Below, piece after piece: positions 35,657 through 43,633 of a stretch of 64,000 nt of DNA. Source of the DNA: QYOJ01 sp964616825 (GTDB lineage: Bacteria > Bacteroidota > Bacteroidia > Bacteroidales > FEN-979). The notes under the pieces were generated by a model, which worked only from the letters and a program-made list of their open reading frames with translations, did not search any database and was not told the origin of the DNA. The position numbers and the translations under genes are program-made. Within the stretch, counting starts at the first letter, position 1. Every line of letters begins with the position of its first letter. The DNA is taken from assembly GCA_964616825.1 (NCBI GenBank), contig CAZTSX010000004.1:1-64000 (forward strand), in the 5' to 3' direction.

Positions 35657-36340
35657 ATGAAAAAAAGAACGACACTCCGCACTGCCTTCACATTACTCCT
35701 CGCTATGATGACTATTATTGTGATGGCACTCCCAAAACAATTTGAAGGCATCATCACATACAAGATCACTTATCCTGGCAGCACATTCACCGAAGCACAG
35801 ATGGCGATGTTTCCCAAGATCATGACAATCACGATCAAGGGACACAAGACAATATCGGAGATTCAAACCCAAATGGGATCTCAGGTAGAAATTACAAATT
35901 ATGAGACCAAAACGAAGACGCAGCTCATTAATATGATGGGGCAAAAATACGCCATTCCTCAAACCAATGAAGAGATTCAGGAGGAGGTGAAAGACCAGCC
36001 CGAGGGTGAAGTTCAGATTACAGATGAGACAAAAACAATTGCCGGATATTCCTGCAAGAAAGCGATCGTTACCGTGAATGACGACGGAACAAAGATCACC
36101 TATGAAGTCTGGTTCAGTGAGGAGTTTGGAGCCGAGAATCCCAATTTCGACAATCCAATATACAAAAACATCAACGGTGTGATGATGGAGTTTTCCATGA
36201 TCACACCACAGTTCACAATGAAATTCACTGCCATCTCGGTGGACAAGAAAAAAATCTCCAATAAAACTTTCAATATCCCGGCAGATTATACAGTTACGAC
36301 CATGGAAGAGCTGCGATCAAAAATGGGCGGAATGCGTTAA
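35657..36340 (+). CDS. Exported GLPGLI/DUF4412-like protein
   Basis: 227 residues from the ATG at 35657, which places a proper signal peptide (MKKRTT, then a hydrophobic run) at the N terminus; an earlier ATG at 35630 adds nine residues. The mature part is a beta-rich repeat with FEGIITYKITYPG near the start and ETKTIAGYSCKKAIVTV near 125-141, typical of DUF4412 and GLPGLI-type periplasmic proteins, which resemble the LolA/LppX fold. Role unknown. Located between lepB and ftsK. Confidence 0.72.
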   Translation: MKKRTTLRTAFTLLLAMMTIIVMALPKQFEGIITYKITYPGSTFTEAQMAMFPKIMTITIKGHKTISEIQTQMGSQVEITNYETKTKTQLINMMGQKYAIPQTNEEIQEEVKDQPEGEVQITDETKTIAGYSCKKAIVTVNDDGTKITYEVWFSEEFGAENPNFDNPIYKNINGVMMEFSMITPQFTMKFTAISVDKKKISNKTFNIPADYTVTTMEELRSKMGGMR

Positions 36341-36351
36341 GCCCCGATGAA

Positions 36352-36358
36352 AAGGAGG
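36352..36358 (+). promoter_or_regulatory. Strong Shine-Dalgarno that selects a CTG start for ftsK
   Basis: AAGGAGG ends 5 bases before CTG 36364. Strong SD sequences are rare among the native genes of this window, and this one points at the only initiator-like codon that keeps the full FtsK N terminus. Confidence 0.6.
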
Positions 36359-36363
36359 AACCA

Positions 36364-38679
36364 CTGAAAACGGAGACGACCAGAAAACGGAAACCGACTA
36401 AAAAAGAGCAGGAGAGGAAAGAACAGAAGTTACGGGTTCTGGGCCTTTTCCTTCTTTTGTTCGGCCTGTTCCTTCTCTTCTCATTCGTCTCCTGGTTCAT
36501 GACGTGGAAAGTTGACTATAACTTTGCCGATACTATCTTTAAACACTTCTCATTCAGATACTTCTTCGACAAGGAAGTTCATGTCGAGAATTGGATGGGC
36601 AAATCGGGAGCTCTCGTTTCCTACCTTTTCATCACAAAATGGTTTGGTGTCTCCTCACTCTTTTTTGTTATTTTGATGATCGTTATTGGAACGAAATTAT
36701 TTTTTCATTATTCGATCCTCCCCCTCCGGACCACCATCAAATATTCCCTCTTCGGCATCCTCTGGATCCCTCTGTTTTTAGGTTTACTTTTTCCTTACAA
36801 TGATATTCTTGCCGGGGTTTATGGATACCAGGTTAAGTTGTGGCTGATGGAGTACCTGGGCATATCCGGTCTGATCCTTCTGCTGATCTTCACCGGGTTG
36901 AGTTTTGTCATCCTGGCATTCAACATCCCGTTCCGATGGATGAGTTCAGATTCTGAAAGGAAAAAAGAGAGAAAGAGACCTGCCAAAGAGCCATTCGATG
37001 ATTCCATTACACTGCCGGTTGAACCTGATAAAGAAGAGTTACCAACTCCCGAAGACGATACATTCATCCCTCCTGCGCCACATACAGATATTGAACTCCA
37101 GATTGAACACCCTACCGGAGAGTCGCCTGATGATGTTTCCGATGACCCGGAACATCATGGTATTGCCTCCCGGTATGACCCCACACTTGAGTTAAGGGAC
37201 TACAAGCTTCCTCCCCTGAAGCTTTTGAATGATTACGGTAGTGAAACGCTGAGTGTCAACAAAGAGGAACTTGAAGCCAATAAAAACCGGATTGTGGAGA
37301 CCCTGAACAATTACGATATCCGGATCCAGAAAATCAAAGCCACCATTGGCCCTGCTGTTACGCTTTACGAAATCGTCCCTGAAGCCGGCATCCGTATCTC
37401 CAGAATCAAGAACCTGGAAGACGACATTGCTCTTGGCCTGGCAGCCCTGGGAATCCGTATCATCGCACCGATTCCCGGTCGGGGAACCATCGGCATCGAG
37501 GTGCCCAACCAACACCCGGAGATCGTCTCCATCAAGTCGCTTCTGGCTTCAGAAAAATTCAGAAACACCTCTTTTGAACTTCCGTTTGTTCTGGGTAAAA
37601 CCATCTCTAACGAGACCTACATGGCCGACCTAACCAGTATGCCTCACCTTTTATTGGCCGGGGCAACCGGACAGGGAAAGTCGGTCGGGCTAAACGCCAT
37701 TATCACCTCATTCCTCTATAAAAAACACCCGGCAACGGTAAAATTTGTACTGATCGACCCGAAGAAAGTCGAGTTGACACTCTACTCGAAGATTGAACGG
37801 CACTACCTGGCTAAACTTCCTGATTCGGAAGAGGCAATCATCACAGATACAAGGAAAGTGATCCGGACCCTCAATTCCCTTAACCTGGAGATGGATGCCC
37901 GGTATGACTTCCTTCGTGATGCACAGGTACGGAATGTAAAAGAGTACAATGACAAATTTCTCAAACGGAAACTGAATCCTAACGACGGGCATAAGTTCCT
38001 TCCATACATCGTTCTGGTTATCGATGAGTTTGCAGACCTGATTATGACCGCCGGAAGAGAGATTGAGACTCCCCTGACACGCCTGGCACAACTGGCAAGA
38101 GCTACCGGGATCCACCTGATCATAGCCACCCAGCGACCTTCAGTGAATATCATCACTGGTACGATCAAAGCCAACTTCCCGGCCCGAATCGCATTCAGGG
38201 TGATCTCCAAGATCGACAGCAGAACTATTCTCGACGGCAGCGGCGCTGATCAACTTATCGGACGGGGCGATATGCTGCTTTCAACCGGAAGCGATCTGAT
38301 CAGGCTGCAATGCGCTTTTGTGGATACCCCAGAGGTAGATAAGGTGACAGAATACATTGGTTCACAACGGGGCTATCCCGATGCATTTGACCTGCCGGAA
38401 TATTACGATGAGGATCACAGTTCCGGAAAAGAGTTTGACCCCAATGAACGGGATGAACTCTTTGCCGAGGCAGCCAGACTGGTCATCCAGCATCAGCATG
38501 GCTCCACATCACTCATACAGCGAAAACTGAAACTTGGCTATAACCGGGCCGGACGGATCATTGACCAACTCGAAGCCGCTGGGATTGTAGGAACATTTGA
38601 AGGCAGTAAAGCAAGAGAGGTGAAATTCAATGACCTGGGAGCACTGGATGAGTACCTGAAAACGATTGAAGATGTTTAA
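36364..38679 (+). CDS. ftsK: DNA translocase FtsK
   Basis: About 771 residues. A basic N terminus is followed by four membrane helices (residues about 30-195), an acidic linker (about 200-290) and the motor domain. Walker A GATGQGKS is near 433-440, Walker B IVLVIDEFADLI near 555-566, and the C-terminal winged-helix gamma domain has LIQRKLKLGYNRAGRIIDQL. It pumps chromosomal DNA through the septum. The frame has no ATG before the first helix. TTG at 36457 would cut into that helix, so CTG 36364 with its SD is preferred. lolA follows, as is usual. Confidence 0.93.
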   Translation: MKTETTRKRKPTKKEQERKEQKLRVLGLFLLLFGLFLLFSFVSWFMTWKVDYNFADTIFKHFSFRYFFDKEVHVENWMGKSGALVSYLFITKWFGVSSLFFVILMIVIGTKLFFHYSILPLRTTIKYSLFGILWIPLFLGLLFPYNDILAGVYGYQVKLWLMEYLGISGLILLLIFTGLSFVILAFNIPFRWMSSDSERKKERKRPAKEPFDDSITLPVEPDKEELPTPEDDTFIPPAPHTDIELQIEHPTGESPDDVSDDPEHHGIASRYDPTLELRDYKLPPLKLLNDYGSETLSVNKEELEANKNRIVETLNNYDIRIQKIKATIGPAVTLYEIVPEAGIRISRIKNLEDDIALGLAALGIRIIAPIPGRGTIGIEVPNQHPEIVSIKSLLASEKFRNTSFELPFVLGKTISNETYMADLTSMPHLLLAGATGQGKSVGLNAIITSFLYKKHPATVKFVLIDPKKVELTLYSKIERHYLAKLPDSEEAIITDTRKVIRTLNSLNLEMDARYDFLRDAQVRNVKEYNDKFLKRKLNPNDGHKFLPYIVLVIDEFADLIMTAGREIETPLTRLAQLARATGIHLIIATQRPSVNIITGTIKANFPARIAFRVISKIDSRTILDGSGADQLIGRGDMLLSTGSDLIRLQCAFVDTPEVDKVTEYIGSQRGYPDAFDLPEYYDEDHSSGKEFDPNERDELFAEAARLVIQHQHGSTSLIQRKLKLGYNRAGRIIDQLEAAGIVGTFEGSKAREVKFNDLGALDEYLKTIEDV

Positions 38680-38768
38680 ATCCAGAAATAAAGCAATGAC
38701 AATACTGGATGACTAATTACCATAATGACCCTAATAACATTCTAATATAAACTTTGAATTCAAGAAAA

Positions 38769-39404
38769 ATGAGACCAATTATCGGAATTATCCTGATCGC
38801 AATCTGGTTACCGGGTATTGCCCAAAAAGATGATAAAGCTTCAACATTACTCGAAGAAGTCAGTAACAAGACAAAATCATATAAGTCGATCAAAGCCAGT
38901 TTTACTTACACCATGGATAACAAAGCAGCTAATATCCATGAAACCAAAACCGGCACACTCCTGGTAGCTGGCGACGAATACCAGTTAAAAGCGGCGGGTC
39001 AGACAATCTTTTGTGACGGCAAAACAGTATGGACATACATTGGAGAATCGAATGAAGTGCAGATCAATGATATCGACACCCGTGAAGGCGCTATCACCCC
39101 CTCGAAATTACTAACCACATATAATGCAAATTACCTTTCACGGATTATCAGGGATAAAGACGCGGTTGGGCCCGGCTATGAAGCGATTGAGTTGATTCCC
39201 AATACAACCAAGAATTTTGTTAAGGCCATCCTGATCATCAACAAGACATTGAAACAGGTGAAGGCCTTTAAGATCTTCGACAAAAACGGCAACATCTTCA
39301 CCTACAATGTGACGAAATTCCAGACAGATGTCCCCATCAAAGCTAATGACTTCACGTTTGTTGAAGCCGACTACCCTGATGTTGAGGTGATCGATATGCG
39401 ATAG
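38769..39404 (+). CDS. LolA-like outer-membrane lipoprotein carrier
   Basis: 211 residues from the ATG at 38769 (signal peptide 1-19). The LolA/LppX-type half-barrel is indicated by KSIKASFTYTM (about 38-48), the conserved YQLKAAGQTIFCDGKTVWTY and a C-terminal FTYNVTKFQ. It should ferry lipoproteins across the periplasm to the outer membrane. In Bacteroidota it habitually follows ftsK. A TTG at 38754 is possible but would only lengthen the signal peptide. Confidence 0.85.
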   Translation: MRPIIGIILIAIWLPGIAQKDDKASTLLEEVSNKTKSYKSIKASFTYTMDNKAANIHETKTGTLLVAGDEYQLKAAGQTIFCDGKTVWTYIGESNEVQINDIDTREGAITPSKLLTTYNANYLSRIIRDKDAVGPGYEAIELIPNTTKNFVKAILIINKTLKQVKAFKIFDKNGNIFTYNVTKFQTDVPIKANDFTFVEADYPDVEVIDMR

Positions 39405-39438
39405 AAAATAACGCTGTTCGAAATAAATTATCAAGGTT

Positions 39439-40191
39439 CTAATTAAAATCAGGGTAATCAACCCGGATAAGGAATAAGCCACAAGCGGGAACTGATTCAC
39501 CGGCGTCACAACGATCCTTGCTGGCAATGATCGTTCGAAAATCGTCGAACCCAATCTTCTTCATTCCCAGATCGAGTAATGTTCCAACAATGGCGCGTAC
39601 CATGTTTCGCAAGAAACGGTCGGCCCGGATGGTGAAAACAAGGTCATCTCCATTTTCTTCCCATTTAGCATAGGTTACACGACAGATATTGGTTTTTGTT
39701 TCGGTATGAACCTTCGAGAACGAAGTGAAATCACTCACCGATAATAAAAACCCGGCTCCTTTGTTCATCAATCCGAGATCAAGCGGTCCATAGTGAAAAT
39801 GCGAATAACGTGAGACAAACGGATTCTTGATCCTTGTGATTACATACCGGTAGGTTCTTTCCCGGGCACTGAAACGGGCGTGAACCCTTGGCTTTACCGC
39901 AAAGATGTTGTAGATCACAAGATCTACATCAAGGTAATTATTTAGTTTGAATACAAGGTCCTTGCATTCTTTGACCGGAATCTCCTGTTTGATATCAAAA
40001 TGAGCGAAGAACTCGTTAGCATGGACCCCGGTATCGGTTCGTCCACATCCGGTAACGGAAACCGTTTCACGTAACATCATCGACAAAGCCCCATTCAATA
40101 CCTGTTGTACTGTACGGGCATTCTCCTGAATCTGCCAGCCGTGATAGTTGGTTCCGTCAAAAGCTAATTTTATGAAATACCGTTGGTTCAA
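39439..40191 (-). CDS. truA: tRNA pseudouridine(38-40) synthase
   Basis: 250 residues. TruA isomerises uridines in the tRNA anticodon arm. The N-terminal LAFDGTNYHGWQIQ, the catalytic Asp53 in GCGRTDTGVHA and the C-terminal RADRFLRNMVRAIVGTLLDL are family-defining. Convergent with the lolA-like gene. A strong palindromic repeat lies upstream of its start. Confidence 0.97.
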   Translation of the reverse strand: MNQRYFIKLAFDGTNYHGWQIQENARTVQQVLNGALSMMLRETVSVTGCGRTDTGVHANEFFAHFDIKQEIPVKECKDLVFKLNNYLDVDLVIYNIFAVKPRVHARFSARERTYRYVITRIKNPFVSRYSHFHYGPLDLGLMNKGAGFLLSVSDFTSFSKVHTETKTNICRVTYAKWEENGDDLVFTIRADRFLRNMVRAIVGTLLDLGMKKIGFDDFRTIIASKDRCDAGESVPACGLFLIRVDYPDFN

Positions 40192-40203
40192 GGTTCATTC
40201 TTT

Positions 40204-40254
40204 ACCCCTAAATCCCCTAAAGGGGACTTACTCCCCCTTTAGGGGGTCGGGGGG
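40204..40254. repeat. Palindromic CCCCTAAAGGGG repeat element
   Basis: Two arms, each containing the palindrome CCCCTAAAGGGG or CCCCCTTTAGGGGG, pair over about 22 bases with a 5-base loop. I recognise the pattern as a REP-like intergenic element seen across Bacteroidota. It lies between the divergent truA and eanB-like genes; the remainder of that gap holds CATCTAGT/CATCCAGT short repeats. Confidence 0.7.
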
Positions 40255-40422
40255 TCATCCAGTCATCTAGTCATCCAGTTTTGCCCCGATAAAAGTACAA
40301 ACTTTTCAGGGATTGTATGAAGTCCCTGGATACAGTTCAACAATTGTTTGGATGTAACTTTGGTATCCCAACAGATAATTTCGATCTTTGGAACTTCATA
40401 TATAAATATGTAGAAGTCTCAG

Positions 40423-41712
40423 ATGAGAATCATAGGAACAGAACACCTTTTTCAAGATATTTTCAAACCGGGAACGGTAATCGTTGATGTCCGCCCCGTG
40501 GAAGCATACAATGGCTGGAAGCTCAGGGACGAAGTTCGGGGCGGACACATCCGGGGGGCAAGAAGTTTGCCTGTTAAGTGGACCAGGTACCTTGACTGGA
40601 TTGAGATCGTGAGGTCGAAAGGGATACAGCCTGGTCAAACGATTGTGCTATACGGGTATGATCCGGAAGAGACCAAACAGGTGGCGGAACTCTTCCAACG
40701 TACCGGATACAAGAAAATCTGTTTGTATGATCATTTTATTGAGGAGTGGTCACCCGGCCCGGAGCTTCCTATGGAATCTCTTGAGAATTATAAGCACCTG
40801 GTTTATCCGAAATGGCTTCATACGCTCATTTCAGGAGGAAGCCCAGCGGAGTATTCCGGTACCAGCTATGTGATATGCCATGCCCATTACCGGAAGCGGG
40901 AGGATTACGAAAAGGGGCATATTCCCGGAGCTGTCAGCCTGGACACCTTGATGCTGGAGTCGCCGGAAACATGGAACCGCCGTTCTGCGGAAGAACTCAG
41001 ACATGCCTTGCAGAACCTGGGCATCACAAAAGATACTACCGTCATATTGTATGGCAGGTTTTCTTCTCCCGACAACAACGATCCATTCCCGGGAAGCAGC
41101 GCCGGACACCTGGGGGCTATCCGTTGTGCCTTCATCATGATGTATGCCGGTGTGAAAGACATCAGAGTGCTTAATGGAGGGATATTATCCTGGGAAGAAG
41201 CTGGATATAAAATTACTGCAAAGGAGAGCAAACCGGTACCGGTTGGTCATTTCGGGACCGGGATTCCAGCTCATCCCGAACTGGCTGTCGATATGCGAAA
41301 AGCAAAAGAGCTTCTAAACTCGGATACCGGAGATCTGATCTGCATACGCAGCTGGCAGGAATTCGTCGGGGAGGTGAGTGGCTACAATTACATTGAGAAA
41401 AAAGGACGTATCCCCGGGGCTATTTTCGGTAACTGTGGAAGTGATGCATACCATATGGAGAACTACCGTAACCTGGATCATACAACCCGTGAATATCATG
41501 AGATTGCAGATGAACTCGCGAAAGCCGGAGTTAAGCCGGAAAACCATAATGCATTTTATTGTGGAACCGGCTGGAGAGGCAGCGAAGCTTTTTTCAATGC
41601 CTGGCTGATAGGCTGGCCGCGAGTATCAGTCTTTGACGGAGGCTGGTTTGAATGGAGCAATGATCCAAGGAACCCAATTGAAGCTGGTCCTCCGGAAGAT
41701 ATAACAGTATGA
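40423..41712 (+). CDS. eanB: Triple-rhodanese sulfurtransferase, EanB-like
   Basis: 429 residues in three rhodanese domains (about 1-130, 135-275, 285-425). The first two lack a catalytic cysteine: the loops read LYGYDPEETKQ and LYGRFSSPDNN. The third has a Cys at 380 in FYCGTGWRGSEAF. A multi-rhodanese protein with one C-terminal CGTGWR loop, overlapping by 4 bases an EgtD-type methyltransferase gene, matches EanB. In green sulfur bacteria EanB converts hercynine to ergothioneine anaerobically using polysulfide. The assignment rests on motif and neighbour; a general 3-mercaptopyruvate or thiosulfate sulfurtransferase remains possible. Confidence 0.75.
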   Translation: MRIIGTEHLFQDIFKPGTVIVDVRPVEAYNGWKLRDEVRGGHIRGARSLPVKWTRYLDWIEIVRSKGIQPGQTIVLYGYDPEETKQVAELFQRTGYKKICLYDHFIEEWSPGPELPMESLENYKHLVYPKWLHTLISGGSPAEYSGTSYVICHAHYRKREDYEKGHIPGAVSLDTLMLESPETWNRRSAEELRHALQNLGITKDTTVILYGRFSSPDNNDPFPGSSAGHLGAIRCAFIMMYAGVKDIRVLNGGILSWEEAGYKITAKESKPVPVGHFGTGIPAHPELAVDMRKAKELLNSDTGDLICIRSWQEFVGEVSGYNYIEKKGRIPGAIFGNCGSDAYHMENYRNLDHTTREYHEIADELAKAGVKPENHNAFYCGTGWRGSEAFFNAWLIGWPRVSVFDGGWFEWSNDPRNPIEAGPPEDITV

Positions 41713-42454
41713 ACAAGGATCTCGTGACTATAGAAAATCTTCTCCCTGAAATAGGCCAGGATGAGATACAAAAAGAGGTCCTGTCAGGTCTGACATCCAG
41801 GCAAAAACGGATCTCCAGCAAATATTTCTACGATGAGAAGGGATCCATGCTCTTTGAACAGATCAGCAAATTGGAAGAGTATTATCCCACCCGTGCTAAG
41901 GTAGCTATTCTCAAATCGAATGCATCCATCCTGACCCACGCTTTCCGCGGAAAAACAATCATCGAACTGGGTAGTGGAAATTGCGCCAAGATCTCTCACC
42001 TCTTTGATGTAATCTCCGAAGATGACCTGCACACTATCACCTATGTGCCTGTGGATGTAAGTATCTCAGCTGTTAACGCTTCCATAAAGAGTCTTTCGAA
42101 GCGTATAACGACAGCAAACAGGTAACTGCCGATTTCAATAAAAATATCCTGTGTGTAGTGAACAAGCTGGTTGATACGGATTTTAATCCGGATGACTTTG
42201 ACCATATTGCCTTTTTCAACGAAAGCGAATCACGGATTGAGATGCATCTTAAAGCAAAAACAGATCTGGCAATCCAATCTCATCTTTTGGATAACGAGAT
42301 CATCCTTGTTTCAGGGGAAACCATCCATACAGAAAGTTCATATAAATTCACTCCCGGTCAGATCACTGATCTCGCAGCTTCGGCCAGATTGACAATTTCT
42401 AATATTTACACTGATCCCGACAATCTTTTCTCCCTGGTTCAACTCAAAAAATAA
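41709..42454 (+). pseudogene. EgtD/EanA-like histidine methyltransferase, deleted and frameshifted
   Basis: The 5' part (41709-42098) encodes the EgtD N terminus: QKRISSKYFYDEKGSMLFEQ, then the SAM loop IIELGSGNCAKI near 77-88. Near 42095 it jumps into another frame reading EAYNDSKQVTADFNKNIL and later ESRIEMHLKAKTD and ETIHTESSYKF, the family C terminus ending at 42454. About 80 residues of the methyltransferase core are missing compared with EgtD. EgtD trimethylates histidine to hercynine, the EanB substrate. The junction lies inside a 27-bp imperfect palindrome (42077-42103), so a replication-slippage deletion or an assembly error is plausible. Confidence 0.8.
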
Positions 42455-42500
42455 ACTCACTCACCAACTCACCAGTTCACCAGCTCACCAGTTCTTCTAA
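42455..42500. repeat. Degenerate CACCAGTT tandem repeat
   Basis: Four to five units at 9-10 bp spacing directly after the methyltransferase remnant. Non-coding. Confidence 0.5.
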
Positions 42501-42551
42501 AATCACACTGGGAATAAATTAGATCAAACAAAAATAAACAAGCCTCAAAAC

Positions 42552-42582
42552 TTGCTTTTTGTCAATAAATAAGCTATATTTG
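42552..42582 (+). promoter_or_regulatory. Promoter of the Crp/Fnr regulator
   Basis: TTG at 42552-42554, 20 bases, then TATATTTG (42575-42582), a good Bacteroidota -33/-7 pair, 22 bases before the ATG. Confidence 0.6.
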
Positions 42583-42604
42583 CTTAATAGTTAATACATT
42601 AACA

Positions 42605-43318
42605 ATGGATGAGCAATCCAGAGATCTAAATTGTCTTGACTGCCTGGAAGCGTATCGTTCATTTTTTTCCAACCTTACCCCGGAAAACCTACATGCTTTA
42701 CAACTCCAAAAATTTATCCGACAGGAAAAAAAAGGTGTTAAAATATTTCTCGAAGGGAGTAAACCACACGGAGTTTTTTGTGTGAAATCAGGCAGGATTA
42801 AGATTTTCAAACATGGCTCTTACGGCCGCGAACATATTACCCGCCTGGCCTTTCCAGGAGAGTTCATTGGCCTTAAGGCACTACTTTCCGGAACCCCCTA
42901 CTCTGTGTCCGCACAGACCCTGGAGGATTCTGTTCTTTGTTTCATTAGAAAAAAGGAATTCTTTCAATTAACACTCAGATATCCTGAATTTACCTCAGCG
43001 CTTATCGCCTGCCTGAGTAAACAACTAGTAGATGTGGAAGATAAAATGATCCTCATGGCACACAAACCCGTAAGGGAACGATTGGCAACTACAATGCTAT
43101 ATCTTTATCATAAATTTCTAGTGCCTTCGATCCCCCCGGAAAATATCTACATTAACCTGACCCGCCAGGATCTGGCCAACATCGTGGGTACTGCGCCGGA
43201 AACAATATGTCGTATACTAACCGAATGGAAAGAGAAAAAAAGTATCTCTATCAAAGGAAGAAAGATTTTCATTCATGATACAAACATGTTGAAAAAGATC
43301 GCCGGCAGCCTTCCCTGA
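42605..43318 (+). CDS. Crp/Fnr-family transcription regulator
   Basis: 237 residues. The N-terminal effector domain (about 25-150) has the cyclic-nucleotide-binding-like barrel (GVFCVKSGRIKIFKHGSYG, FPGEFIGL). The C-terminal winged helix carries the recognition segment LTRQDLANIVGTAPETICRIL (about 193-213), with the Glu-Thr-Ile-Cys-Arg pattern of FNR-type readers. Two cysteines open the chain (NCLDCLE, C10 and C13), but the four-cysteine cluster arrangement of FNR is not complete. It lies just upstream of the hydrogenase/Hdr/Nuo cluster, whose leader has a TGAC-N4-GTCA palindrome suitable for this family, so it probably controls that cluster. It has a native-type promoter and no SD. Confidence 0.88.
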   Translation: MDEQSRDLNCLDCLEAYRSFFSNLTPENLHALQLQKFIRQEKKGVKIFLEGSKPHGVFCVKSGRIKIFKHGSYGREHITRLAFPGEFIGLKALLSGTPYSVSAQTLEDSVLCFIRKKEFFQLTLRYPEFTSALIACLSKQLVDVEDKMILMAHKPVRERLATTMLYLYHKFLVPSIPPENIYINLTRQDLANIVGTAPETICRILTEWKEKKSISIKGRKIFIHDTNMLKKIAGSLP

Positions 43319-43633
43319 CATATTCAATATCATCGTTTTTCCTATTGATAGTCTGTTTTGTGTTACTCAATTCACAAAATATATTCATACAAAAAAAATG
43401 AAACTTAAACCAACCTTGTGGCCATTCTCAGGATCTGGTTGTAATCGCATATATTGCTAACCTGACAGCCTTCCTCTAACCACCATAAGTTATTGAAAAT
43501 TAAACCATAATTGTTCATTTCTTTTTATTCAAAAGATGACAAATGTCATTGTTTTTAGAGATTTAATTGGTTTAATTCGTTAATTAATTCACATCTGATC
43601 TTATTTTCACGTGATCATAATTCATTATAAAGA
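43319..43633. other. Leader region of the hydrogenase cluster
   Basis: 315 bases without a gene. It holds a 7-bp inverted repeat TTTTGTG/CACAAAA with 10 bases between arms (43356-43379) and the palindrome ATGACAAATGTCAT (43536-43549). No exact TAnnTTTG was found near 43634. The sequence is A+T-rich. I see no insertion-sequence ends. Confidence 0.5.
43536..43549. promoter_or_regulatory. Candidate Crp/Fnr-type operator
   Basis: ATGACAAATGTCAT is a perfect palindrome with half-sites TGAC/GTCA separated by four bases, the geometry of FNR/DNR boxes. It is 84 bases before the first gene of the cluster and 217 bases after the Crp/Fnr gene. Confidence 0.55.

Noticed and set aside
42605..43318. True oxygen-sensing FNR with a [4Fe-4S] cluster
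   Set aside because: Only C10 and C13 are N-terminal; the full four-cysteine pattern is not present, so only the broader Crp/Fnr family is called.
43356..43379. Terminator or CRP site after the Crp/Fnr gene
   Set aside because: Arms are A+T-rich with 10 bases between TTTTGTG and CACAAAA; the spacing does not fit the CRP consensus and there is no G/C-rich stem with U-tract. Kept only as an inverted repeat in the gap description.
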